NCBI GenBank assembly: GCA_963763855.1
Contig: CAVXPU010000005.1
Span: 2,356,001-2,420,000, forward strand
DNA: 64,000 nt
Direction: 5' to 3'
Source: JAIBCC01 sp963763855
GTDB lineage: Bacteria > Acidobacteriota > Blastocatellia > Pyrinomonadales > Pyrinomonadaceae
Below the pieces are notes generated by a model. The model searched no databases and was not told where the DNA came from. It saw only the letters and a list, made by a program, of their open reading frames with translations. The position numbers and the translations under genes are program-made. Positions 1-8,439 of this stretch are shown piece after piece (the first letter of the stretch is position 1; each line of letters starts with the position of its first letter).

Positions 1-1
1 A

Positions 2-661
2 CTTGCCTTCGTTGTACAGATTATCGCCGTTGCACTTTTGATTTCAGGAATTAAAACTACGACAGACGTTCAAGCCAAATTAACCGAACAATTAACCAGA
101 AACCCGGCTCAATACATAACTGTTGGAAAGGAAATTGCTTCGCGGCAACAAATGACCGTCGAACAAATGTCGCAGATAACAACCGCACAATTTGAGCAAG
201 CCGGAAGACAAACTTTGCAAGAGAGAGGTTCGAAAATGTATTTAAGCCTCGGCACAAATCCGGTTGAACTTTCCGGGCTTCTGACGGCTTTGGCGGGTCT
301 CTTCTTCGTTATTCTCTTTAGTTTCCGAACAGAGAGTTTGCGTGAGAAACTGCCGAGCTTGGAAAGTCTCGATGGATTGATGTATAAAACGGCGAGTTTG
401 GCTTTCGCGGGATTGGCGATGCTTTTGATCACGGGTGCGATTTGGGCGAATGAGAGCTGGGGCAGACCTTGGGGCTTCGATTCAAAAGAAACCGGAGCGT
501 TGGTAGCATGGCTCACCTACGCCGCCTTCTTGCACACACGTATATCACGCGGATGGTCTGGCAGAAGCTCGGCATATTTCGCGATTATTGGATTTTTCTT
601 AGTTATTTTTACATATTTGGGAGTAAGTTATTTGCTTCCTGGATTACACAGTTACGCTTAA
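2..661 (+). CDS. ccsA: Cytochrome c biogenesis protein CcsA/ResC (System II), 5'-partial
   Basis: The frame is open to the left edge of the window, so the N-terminus is missing; the TTG near base 38 is not a real start because a hydrophobic helix runs through it. What is visible is a membrane helix at the edge, a roughly 60-residue hydrophilic stretch, and then several membrane segments. The WGRPWGFDSKETG motif followed by ALVAWLTYAAFLHTR is the tryptophan-rich haem-handling motif of CcsA/ResC/CcmC proteins, and the ending YLLPGLHSYA is typical of CcsA. CcsA with ResB moves haem across the membrane and ligates it to apocytochrome CXXCH motifs. A c-type cytochrome is encoded at 13.1 kb. The stop codon is followed immediately by the ATG of a TPR protein, which suggests co-translation. 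Confidence 0.85.
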   Translation, partial: LAFVVQIIAVALLISGIKTTTDVQAKLTEQLTRNPAQYITVGKEIASRQQMTVEQMSQITTAQFEQAGRQTLQERGSKMYLSLGTNPVELSGLLTALAGLFFVILFSFRTESLREKLPSLESLDGLMYKTASLAFAGLAMLLITGAIWANESWGRPWGFDSKETGALVAWLTYAAFLHTRISRGWSGRSSAYFAIIGFFLVIFTYLGVSYLLPGLHSYA

Positions 662-1320
662 ATGAATAAAGACAACATACTTTTTGGCATAATCGGACTT
701 TTGCAGGTCTTATTATCGGTTTTTTGGCGACCAATAGTTACAATCGAAGTGCTATTTTGTCGCAATCTGCTCCGCAACAAAATCCTGCTCCAAATGCTCC
801 TGCTACCGGACAAAATCCGACTGCGGCGATGCCCGGAGTTCAAGAGGCGATTGCGAAAGCCGATCAGGAGCCGACTAATTTTGACGCACAACTGAAAGCC
901 GGCGATATGTTTGCCCGAATTAAGAATTGGGAAAAGGCGGTTGAGTATTTTGAGCGTGCCAATAAACTAAAACCTGACGATTATCAGACAATCGTCACAC
1001 TTGGCAATGCGAATTTTGATGCAAACAGGCATGATGTTGCCCAAAAATGGTATGAAACGGCTCTGACTAAGAAGCCGGACGATGTAAACGTTAGAACCGA
1101 TTTAGGTCTTACTTTTTTCTTGCGTGAGCCGAAAGATATAGAGCGGGCAATCAAAGAATACAAAGGTGGGTTGGCGATTAATCCAAATCACGAGCCGACA
1201 TTGCAGAATTTGGCGGTTGCTTACAAAGAAAAGAAAGACGATCAATTACTGAAAGAAACATTGGATAAGCTGGCTAAAGTAAATCCTAATAACAAAATTA
1301 TTCAAGGCTTGAATAAGTAA
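662..1320 (+). CDS. Membrane-anchored TPR protein, frame interrupted near base 699
   Basis: The ATG at 662 directly follows the ccsA stop and opens a frame starting MNKDNILFGIIGLL. After about 14 codons the sensible sequence moves to the next frame, which continues AGLIIGFLATNSYNRS and runs to the stop at 1320. Joined, this gives one N-terminal transmembrane helix, a Pro/Ala/Asn-rich linker and three to four TPR units (for example NWEKAVEYFERANKLKPDD). Adding one T to the T4 run at 699-702 restores one continuous frame of about 220 residues. The position behind ccsA suggests a role like the TPR subunits of cytochrome c maturation (CcmI/NrfG-like), but that is inference. The break may be a sequencing error. 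Confidence 0.7.
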
Positions 1321-1328
1321 ATACTCAG

Positions 1329-1352
1329 AACCATTAGCGGTAGCCAATGGTT
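1329..1352 (+). terminator. Weak hairpin after the ccsA-TPR genes
   Basis: Arms AACCATT and AATGGTT, extended by GC/GC, enclose a short loop just downstream of the TPR stop codon. No T-tract follows, so a rho-independent terminator is only possible. Confidence 0.3.
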
Positions 1353-1409
1353 TAACTCAACTAATCAAAAGCTGAGATAAACCATATCCTACTGGAGACG
1401 TTTCTGACT

Positions 1410-2498
1410 CTACTCAACACTTATCTTCAAAACATCCAAAATTGAATATCGTCCAACAGTTCCGTCTTTATTGATAATCGTCAAAACACCTTTATCAACT
1501 CCAAATTTCAAAATATCATTCATCGGACGTTCGAGTTTGCCGCCATCTTTAAACTCTACGATTAGCCGAACATTTTCCAGTGCTTTAGCTAATTCAGCCG
1601 CCGGATCAGGTTTCGGAGTTTTTGGCTCGGCTGGCTTCTTTGCAACTGGAGCTCGCTTCTTCGTAGTTGTCGCTTTCTTCTTCTTTTTGGAAGCTTTTGG
1701 TTCTTCTGTGGCTACAGCTTCAACTTTTTCAACTTCTTTTTCTTTAGTTTCTGAAGTCGTGGGCAGATTATCCGTTATTACAACTTCAACCTTCTTCTCA
1801 GCTTCGGGAGCCTTTTCAATCTTTTCCTTCGCCTTCTTCGTTGGTTTTGCGGTAGAAACTGCTTGCGGAGTTGTCGTCGCCTTAGTTCCTCTTCGTCGAG
1901 TTCTTCGGGCTACGGTTTCCTTTGGAGTTGGGGCGGGCTTCGGCTTTACTTCGAGAATTGTTCCAACGGAATTAACTCTTACGTCGCTTTCATCTTCAGT
2001 TTTCACCTCAGGCAACTTAGGTTCTACCGCTGCTTCGGTAGCCGCCATCGCCTGAAAACTTCCCTCAAACTTAACCGAATAAGTTGCCGCATCATCATTC
2101 AAAGTTCTGCCTTCAACTCGTAAGATCAACTTTTCCGGTTTGCGGAGATAGATTTCCCTACCCGTTTGAGTTGAAGTTGAATCGGAATAAAGGCTTATTT
2201 TTGTCAACGGACGAAGATTATCGGCGTAAAAAATATCAATATCGCCCGTTAAATTTGCGGCTTCAATTTTGAGAAATATATCGCCCTGATTTCCTTCAAA
2301 TATATAATAATGAGTAGTTAAACGAGCGTCGCCAATATCACGGGGGTTAATTTTCCCCGAAATGGAATCGGCAGAAATGGGCGTGGGGAATTCAATATTT
2401 GTTGACTGGGCAGAAATCGAAACTGCGGCAAATGCGACCAGAATCAACAATACTTTCGAAAAATTGAAAAACCTTTTTCTAAATTCAAACATTCTCAT
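1410..2498 (-). CDS. Secreted protein with beta-rich N-terminal domain and Lys/Pro/Glu-rich linker
   Basis: A 362-residue protein. Residues 1-30 form a signal peptide (KVLLILVAFAAVSISAQ). Residues about 35-150 resemble the bacterial pre-peptidase C-terminal-like beta-sandwich (YYIFEGNQGDIFLKIEA, then a Val/Leu strand pattern). Residues about 160-300 are low-complexity, rich in Lys, Pro, Glu, Thr and Ala, with runs such as KKKKKATTTKKR. The last 60 residues form a small domain (VRLIVEFKDGGKLERPMND). I do not recognise the full protein. It starts one base after the stop of the upstream acetyltransferase, so the two are probably one transcript. The charged linker suggests contact with the cell wall or nucleic acid, which is a guess. 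Confidence 0.6.
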   Translation of the reverse strand: MRMFEFRKRFFNFSKVLLILVAFAAVSISAQSTNIEFPTPISADSISGKINPRDIGDARLTTHYYIFEGNQGDIFLKIEAANLTGDIDIFYADNLRPLTKISLYSDSTSTQTGREIYLRKPEKLILRVEGRTLNDDAATYSVKFEGSFQAMAATEAAVEPKLPEVKTEDESDVRVNSVGTILEVKPKPAPTPKETVARRTRRRGTKATTTPQAVSTAKPTKKAKEKIEKAPEAEKKVEVVITDNLPTTSETKEKEVEKVEAVATEEPKASKKKKKATTTKKRAPVAKKPAEPKTPKPDPAAELAKALENVRLIVEFKDGGKLERPMNDILKFGVDKGVLTIINKDGTVGRYSILDVLKISVE

Positions 2499-2499
2499 C

Positions 2500-2958
2500 T
2501 CAAATTAAATCTTTTCTTAAATGTACCAATCTTGAAGTTTCTTCATAACCGAGCGATAAATGTGCCTCGAAACTAAGTTCATTGCCGATCTCAGAATCCG
2601 AAGCCATCTCGTGGCAGCCTTTGCTCTTTGCCCATTCTTCCGCAGTTTGCACCAAATAACGCCCTATTCCATGCTTTCGAAACTCATCTTCAACAAACCA
2701 TCCTTCTAAATATCCGACGTGATCGCTATGACAATCTTCAACAAATGGTCGAATACTAGCCTCTAAAAATCCGATCAACCTGCCTGTATCAGTTTCGGCA
2801 ACCAAAACCAATTGAGAATCGCTATGCTCAATGATATCAATCATTTCAGCACGGTGTTCCGATTCCGTCGCCTCATCCCATAGTAGATTTCGCAAGCGAA
2901 ACCATTCAGCATGATCCTGTTCCCTAACGGGTCGGATTTGAAATTTTGTTTCTGTCAT
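2500..2958 (-). CDS. GNAT acetyltransferase resembling aminoglycoside 6'-N-acetyltransferase AAC(6')-I
   Basis: A 152-residue single-domain GNAT protein. Several blocks resemble AAC(6')-I enzymes: WFRLRNLLWDEATESEH near the N-terminus, LEASIRPFV, then YLEGWFVEDEFRKHGIGRYL, which carries the acetyl-CoA-binding R/Q-x-x-G-x-G/A signature as RKHGIG, followed by AEEWAKSKGCHEMASDSE and HLSLGYEETSRLVHLRK at the C-terminus. The length fits the family (about 145-155). Known members acetylate the 6'-amino group of aminoglycosides, but environmental relatives may act on other amines. A terminator-like hairpin lies just upstream at the end of the S41-like gene, so this gene probably starts its own transcript with the secreted protein downstream. 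Confidence 0.75.
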   Translation of the reverse strand: MTETKFQIRPVREQDHAEWFRLRNLLWDEATESEHRAEMIDIIEHSDSQLVLVAETDTGRLIGFLEASIRPFVEDCHSDHVGYLEGWFVEDEFRKHGIGRYLVQTAEEWAKSKGCHEMASDSEIGNELSFEAHLSLGYEETSRLVHLRKDLI

Positions 2959-3011
2959 TGAGTTATGATTCTAGCAATCTTAGGCAGATACAACAACATC
3001 TTTCTATAAAA

Positions 3012-3050
3012 GAAAAAGCCGAGCCTTCGATAAAGCCCGACTCTTTCACA
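3012..3050 (-). terminator. Rho-independent terminator of the S41-like gene
   Basis: Read on the minus strand, GTCGGGCTTT and AAGGCTCGGC pair (with G-U wobbles) around the loop ATCG and are followed by a T-rich tract. It lies directly after the stop of the S41-like gene. Confidence 0.7.
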
Positions 3051-3066
3051 TTGTTTCAAAATTCAA

Positions 3067-4356
3067 CTAAGCCGATTTTTGCATAACCTGCGGCTTATCC
3101 GATAATATTTCGAGTGCTTTTTTAAGCTGAATATCTTCGACAGCCGGTTTCGACTTATCGTTTGCCGGATTCGGTTTTTCCGATTGCTCATTTTGATTTT
3201 GATCCGCCAAATCTTCGGGATTAAGTTCATCGGGAGTTTCAGCACGTTTTACTTCGATTGAAGGTTTCACGCCCGAATTCGTTCGGTCTTCTCCCAAAAA
3301 TGCTTTTCCGCTCGGCGAAGCCCATTTCGATGTTGTCAGCAGAAAACCATCGCCGCCGCGTAGTGTAAACAATTGCTGCTCAGTTCCCGCACCAAAACTT
3401 CTTTCGCCAACTACTTCTCCGCGTTGTCTTTCCGTGATTGCAGAAGCGACTACTTCGCCCGCACCCGCCGTTCCAAGATCGATCAAAACCGCAAGCTTGC
3501 CTTCAAATAAAAACTTGCTTGGGTCAGCCGTGTACGTTTTCAAAACTTTATTTTCCCGACCAATTACTTGCCCGAGACTTCCGTCTTTTATAAAAATATT
3601 CGCAACCGCAACTGCTTCGTCCATCGTTCCTGCCGAAACTCCGCGTAAATCCAAGACGATTTTTTGCACACCTTGTTTTGTTAATTGCTGAACCTGATTT
3701 CGTATATCAGCCGCTTCCCCGCCTTCCAAACTATGAACCTTGATAACTCCGATTTTGCCTTCTTCAACCTTTGATTCAGCTTCAGGAATCTTATAAGTTC
3801 CGCGTGCAACTTCAATCGTTTGAGGCTTTACAGCTTGGCGAAGTACACGAAGTTTGATCTTCGAATCTGCATTTCCCAAAAGAAGCTGCCGGGCATCATA
3901 TAGAGAAATATCGCGTGTTGCTTTAGCTTCGATGTATTCGATCACGTCACCCGATTTGAGTCCGGATTTCTCCGCAGGCGAACCTTTAATTACCGAAATT
4001 ACATACAAGTAACCGGAAACTTGCGAAAATTCCGCACCGATTCCAGCTAAAGTATTTTGCTTTTTCGCTTGAAAATCTCTAACCTGTTCCGCCGTTAAAT
4101 ACGATGAATAAGGGTCGAGCCCATAAGCGAGTCCACGCAAAGCACCCGAACGAACCTTGTCTAAATTCGGTTCATCGACATAATCATTTTGAATATGCTG
4201 CAAAACACTCTCAAAAATACGGATTTGCGAACCTGCATCATTGATCGGTTGTTGTGCAAAAGCCGGGAAAAAATTACCCAGCAATCCGGGCAGCATTGCA
4301 TAAAGTGCAATCGCTACCGATACGAAAACTAAACCCATTTTACTGCGGAAAGACAT
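3067..4356 (-). CDS. S41-family (CtpA/Prc-like) PDZ protein lacking the catalytic Ser-Lys pair
   Basis: A 429-residue exported protein. Residues 1-35 are a signal or anchor. A short N-terminal helical domain (YVDEPNLDKVRSGALRGL, then GLDPYSSYLT) precedes a PDZ domain at about 100-180 (VIKGSPAEKSGLKSGDVIEYI) and an S41 peptidase fold at about 190-360. Family members carry a Ser in an S-A-S-A-S-E block and a Lys 25 residues later in FGKG. Here the block reads GTAGAGE, with Gly298 at the nucleophile position, and the second reads SFGAGTEQ, with Ala323 at the Lys position; the spacing of 25 is kept. Both codons were checked (GGT at 3463-3465, GCG at 3388-3390). So this is very likely a non-proteolytic relative that binds peptide tails. 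The C-terminal 60 residues are acidic and Asn/Gln-rich. Confidence 0.85.
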   Translation of the reverse strand: MSFRSKMGLVFVSVAIALYAMLPGLLGNFFPAFAQQPINDAGSQIRIFESVLQHIQNDYVDEPNLDKVRSGALRGLAYGLDPYSSYLTAEQVRDFQAKKQNTLAGIGAEFSQVSGYLYVISVIKGSPAEKSGLKSGDVIEYIEAKATRDISLYDARQLLLGNADSKIKLRVLRQAVKPQTIEVARGTYKIPEAESKVEEGKIGVIKVHSLEGGEAADIRNQVQQLTKQGVQKIVLDLRGVSAGTMDEAVAVANIFIKDGSLGQVIGRENKVLKTYTADPSKFLFEGKLAVLIDLGTAGAGEVVASAITERQRGEVVGERSFGAGTEQQLFTLRGGDGFLLTTSKWASPSGKAFLGEDRTNSGVKPSIEVKRAETPDELNPEDLADQNQNEQSEKPNPANDKSKPAVEDIQLKKALEILSDKPQVMQKSA

Positions 4357-4461
4357 TAAAACTTCTCCTCTTGGATAATGACCGTAATATATCGGATAAT
4401 ACGAAAATCGTACTAAGTTTCGTAATTATCCATTATTCGTTATCAATAATCAATTTTTCGC

Positions 4462-4956
4462 GTGCAAGATAAACAAATTACTAATCAACCCGACTTTTCC
4501 GATATTCTTTCGCTAACTCACGAAGGCAGAATAATCGCACTCGATTTAGGTACGAAGAAAATCGGAGTCGCCGTTTCAGATGAACTGCAAATCACCGTCC
4601 GACCACTTCCGCGTATTATGCGAAAGAGTTGGAAAGAACTGCTCAAAAAAGTAATTTCGCTCATCGAAGAGTTTGATGCAGTTGCACTCGTTTTGGGTTT
4701 GCCATACGAATATGACGGCAGCGAAAGCGATATGTCCCGCGAAGCCCGCCGTTTAAAGCAAAATTTCTCGATGTCGCTCAAAATCCCCGTATTTTTCCAA
4801 GACGAACGCCTAACCTCAAAATCCGCCCAACAAGACCTCTACGACCGCGGCTTTTCAATGGAAGAAATCGCCAAAAACATCGACAGCGAAGCCGCGACTA
4901 TTATTTTGGAGGATTTTATTTCTTTTAGGGATTATTTGAAAAATCAGAAAAAGTAA
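4462..4956 (+). CDS. ruvX: Putative pre-16S rRNA nuclease / Holliday junction resolvase RuvX (YqgF)
   Basis: A 164-residue protein of the RNase H-like YqgF fold. IIALDLGTKKIGVAVSDE holds the first catalytic Asp; ALVLGLPYEYDGSES is the conserved GLP block; FFQDERLTSKSAQQDLYDRG carries the DERLTS/T motif; DSEAATIILEDFI replaces the usual D-x-x-AA-x-x-IL block with the catalytic acidic residue kept. Members mature the 5' end of 16S rRNA, and some have been assigned Holliday junction cleavage. The GTG start at 4462 is the earliest in frame; about 20 extra residues precede the domain. It is divergent from the S41-like gene. A decayed copy of its 3' end lies at 10.5 kb. Confidence 0.88.
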   Translation: MQDKQITNQPDFSDILSLTHEGRIIALDLGTKKIGVAVSDELQITVRPLPRIMRKSWKELLKKVISLIEEFDAVALVLGLPYEYDGSESDMSREARRLKQNFSMSLKIPVFFQDERLTSKSAQQDLYDRGFSMEEIAKNIDSEAATIILEDFISFRDYLKNQKK

Positions 4957-5091
4957 TTAGCCGTGAAACTTTGGAGGTTTTTTGTGTGAAATAATTTGAT
5001 TTTTCGTTCATAAATTAATGCTTCAACTTTTTCCGAGTTCGGCAGAAACAAAGTACGTTGTTGACCTAAAAGGGATGAAACCGTACTGATT

Positions 5092-8000
5092 TTAATGAAA
5101 ATCGTGTGAAACAACCTTTCCGATAAAGTCGTTTATCGATTCAAAATACAAACCTTTTATCATATTTCCTTCTTCGGCAATTCCTTTGATGAGCAGATAG
5201 CTGTTTTGCATAATGATGTTGCGGAATCGCTCAAAAACGTCGGGCATTACTATAAAATTTGAGTAGCCTGTTTCGTCTTCCATGGTAATAAATAAGACTT
5301 TATGTGCCGAACCCGGACGTTGTTTGACGATTACCGCTCCCGCAACTGTAACGACGTCTTTCTTCTTTAGGTTCAACGTTTGCGAGGCTGAAAGCACATT
5401 TTTACGACTTTAATTCCTCGCGGATAAACGCCATCGGATGTTTGCCGACGGTTAATCCTGTCGTCATCAAATCGGTTTCGGTCAGTTCCAGTTCATTCAT
5501 TTTTTTGATGAATGAAAAATCGCGGTAATTATCGGTAACTTGTTGATAAAGCTCGCCTTGTGGTTTTATGGCGAGTTCGGATTGCCACAATGCCTGCCGC
5601 CGATGAATGTTTTCAAAGCTCAACGCACCAGCCAAACTCAAGGCTCGAATTTCCTTTTTGTTGATCAGCGGAACGCGGTCGATCAATTGCTGAATGCTCA
5701 GATAATCGCCGTTGGATCTCGCGTTCTGAAACGATAACTTCGCCGACTGATTTTCGCAATCCTTTCACATATCGCAAGCCGACTCGCACGGAAAAATTCG
5801 GCTCAATCGTGAAATACCAATCGGATTTATTGATGTCGAGCGGATGAAATGTCAGCCCGTGCCGCTGTGCATCTTTGACCAAAGTTGCGGGCGAATAAAA
5901 GCCGAGCGGATAATTATTGAGCATCGCGGCGGTGAATGCGTCGAGGTAATGAACCTTCAAATATGCTGATGCGTAAGTCAGTAAGGCGAAGCTCGCGGCG
6001 TGTGATTCTGGGAAGCCGTAATTGGCAAAAGCGACGATGCTATTTGTGATTTGCTCCTGTGTTTGCGGGTCGATTCCGCGTTCCGTCATTCCGCTTTTGA
6101 GCCGTTCGGAAATCTTTTTCAGCTTCACATCCGCACGTTTGTAACCCAACGCACGACGCAATTCTTCCGCTTCGCCGCCCGTAAAACCGGCAATCGTCAT
6201 CGCCATTCTGAGCAGTTGTTCTTGAAACAAAGGCACACCGAGTGTCCGTTTCAAAATCGGTTCAAGCGAAGGATGCATATATGCAATTTCTTCTTTTCCT
6301 TGCCTGCGTTTGATATATGCGGACAGCATTTTTCCGACAATCGGTCCGGGACGAATGATCGCCACTTGCACTACCAGATCGTAGAAATTTTCAGGCTTTG
6401 ATTTCGGTAAAAACGCAATTTGAGCACGGCTTTCAACCTGAAACATCCCAATTGTGTCGGCGTTTTGCAAAGTTTTATAAACGAGCGGATCGTCCTTTGG
6501 AATCTTCGCAAGGTCAACCGTTTCATCTCGATTTTCGCTGATTAATGTAAGCGTATCACGCAAAACCGCCATCATCCCGAGTCCCAATAAATCAACTTTT
6601 ACGATGCCCATTTCCGCACAATCGTCTTTATCCCATTGCACTATATTGCGGTTTTCCATCGACGCAGGTTCAAGCGGCACAACGCTATCAAGCCTGCCCA
6701 AACTAATAACCATTCCGCCCGAATGTTGCCCCAAATGTCTTGGAAAATCTAAGATTCGAGCATACATTTCCATGAATTTGGCGATGCGGAAATTTTCCTT
6801 TGGATTAAATCCGGCTTCTTTCAAAAGTTCGATAAAATCTTCGTGATTTGTTGCTCCGTAAGGTGAAATAAACTTTGAAATTTTAGTCAATTCATCCGCT
6901 TCAAACCCAAAAACCTTACCAACCTCGCGAACAGCCGAACGTCCGCGATAGGTGATCACATTCGCCGTCATGCCCGCACCGCGTGAGCCGTATTTTTTAT
7001 AAACGTATTGAATTACCAACTCGCGGTCGTCGCCCGATGGCAAATCGATGTCAATATCGGGATATTCGCTGCGTTCTTCAGACAAAAATCTTTCAAATAA
7101 AAGTTCGCCGGCGATTGGATCAACCGCCGTGATTCCGAGTGCGTAGCAAACCACCGAATTCGCCGCCGAACCGCGTCCTTGCGACATAATTCCGTTGTTT
7201 CGGCAAAATTCTGAAATGTCCCAAACGAGTAGAAAATATCCAGCGAGTTTTAATTTTTCGATTAAATTTAACTCGTGATCGAGCTTCGCCTGAATCTTTG
7301 GCGTCAAGCCATCGTATCGCCAAATTGCCCCGCGTTCCGTAAGTTTTCTGAGCATCGAATCCATCGTTTCGCCTTCGGGGACGGGAAAATCAGGGAAGGT
7401 GTAGCCGAGTTCGTCCATCGAAAAATCGATCCGCGAACCGATTTCATTGGTGATTTCAACGGCTTGTGGATAATCAGCAAAAAGTTGAAGCATTTCGGCT
7501 TTCGATTTTAGAAAACGCTCGCTGTTTTCCGAAAGAAGTTTTCCGGCATTTTCAATCGTTACGTGATTTTTGATGCAGGTGAAAACGTCAAAAAGTTCGC
7601 GGTCGCGTTGATGACCGTAAAATGCTCCGTTTGATGCAAAAAACGGCACGTGTAATTTGTGCGAAAGTGCAAGTAAATGCTGGTTTATATTCTCTTCGCT
7701 CCGCAGAAAATGACGCTGCAATTCTACATACAAACGCTTTTCAAAAACATAATTCAGCCACGCCAAATCTTCTTGTCCTTGGCTTTTTTTGATGCTTTTG
7801 TGCAGAAATCCATCGCTTCCGCCCGTGATGCATAAAAGCCCTTCGGAATGTTCTTCGATGTCGCGTCGCGTGGCGAAATGTTCGCCTTTTTTCGCACGAA
7901 GTTTGATGGTTGTAATCAGCCGGCAAAGGTTTTGATAGCCTTTCAAATTCAATGGAATAAGCGGCAAAAGCGAGCCATCATCCATCGTAATTTCGGAACC

Positions 8001-8189
8001 AATTATCGCCTTAATTCCTTGCGATTTCGCCTCAAGATGAAACCGCACAGCACCCGAAACCGTGTCGCGATCAAGCAACGCAACACCTTTAATATTCAAT
8101 TCGGCGGCTCTAATCGCCAAGTCGTCAGGCAAACTTCCCGAAGACAAAAAGCTAAACGCCGAACGTGTGTGAAGTTCGAAATAACTCAT
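5092..8189 (-). CDS. dnaE2: Error-prone DNA polymerase III alpha subunit DnaE2, frame interrupted twice
   Basis: The longest frame (8189 to about 5710) gives the PHP domain (HTRSAFSFLSSGSLPDDLA, GIKAIIGSEI), the C-family palm with the catalytic PDIDIDLPSGDDRE, the fingers, and LGVPLFQEQLLRMAM, then the helix-hairpin-helix region up to GLRYVKGLRKSVGEVIVSE. Homology continues in a second frame (ARSNGDYLSIQQLIDRV ... GKHPMAFIREEL, to about 5402) and a third (KNVLSASQTLNLKKKD, VIVKQRPGSAHKV, ITMEDETGYSNFIVMPDVF), the C-terminal OB domain. Joined, the length is about 1030 residues, normal for DnaE2. Single-base changes near 5715 and 5400 would restore the frame. With ImuA and ImuB this forms the SOS translesion mutasome. 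No copy of the usual LexA box could be recognised. Confidence 0.85.
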
Positions 8190-8227
8190 ACTTTTTGAAT
8201 AGCTGTGTTTTATGAGTTGCAGTTTGC

Positions 8228-8423
8228 TTTATGAATTGCCGTCTGCTTTAGCTGACGGACGGATTAACATCTGAATGCTGGCTTTAGCCAAACTTAAAAA
8301 ATTATTCATTCCTTAGAGCTTTAGCTAAAGCATTAGGGATGATTGATTTATTTTATAAATTTGGCTAAAGCCGCATCTCATCTCAACCCTAACCTCCGGT
8401 TAAAACCGGAGGCAATTCATAAA
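8228..8423. repeat. REPIN-like cluster: two inverted hairpin units with a shared GGCAATTCATAAA tail
   Basis: The 250-base gap between dnaE2 and imuB is filled by hairpins. At 8393-8423 a perfect hairpin (CCTCCGGTT/AACCGGAGG) is followed by CAATTCATAAA. At 8228-8258 the mirror-image unit carries TTTATGAATTGCC followed by a hairpin CCGTC/GACGG. Between them lie GGCTTTAGCCAAA (8280-8292) and its complement TTTGGCTAAAGCC (8360-8372) around a central GCTTTAGCTAAAGC palindrome (8318-8331). The nested symmetry is that of REP doublets mobilised by RAYT transposases. Confidence 0.65.
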
Positions 8424-8439
8424 ACCGTTCCCCTCAACT

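Noticed and set aside
1471..2055. Ser/Phe-rich plus-strand frame opposite the secreted protein
   Set aside because: It is the antisense shadow of the Lys/Glu-rich linker and has no family features.
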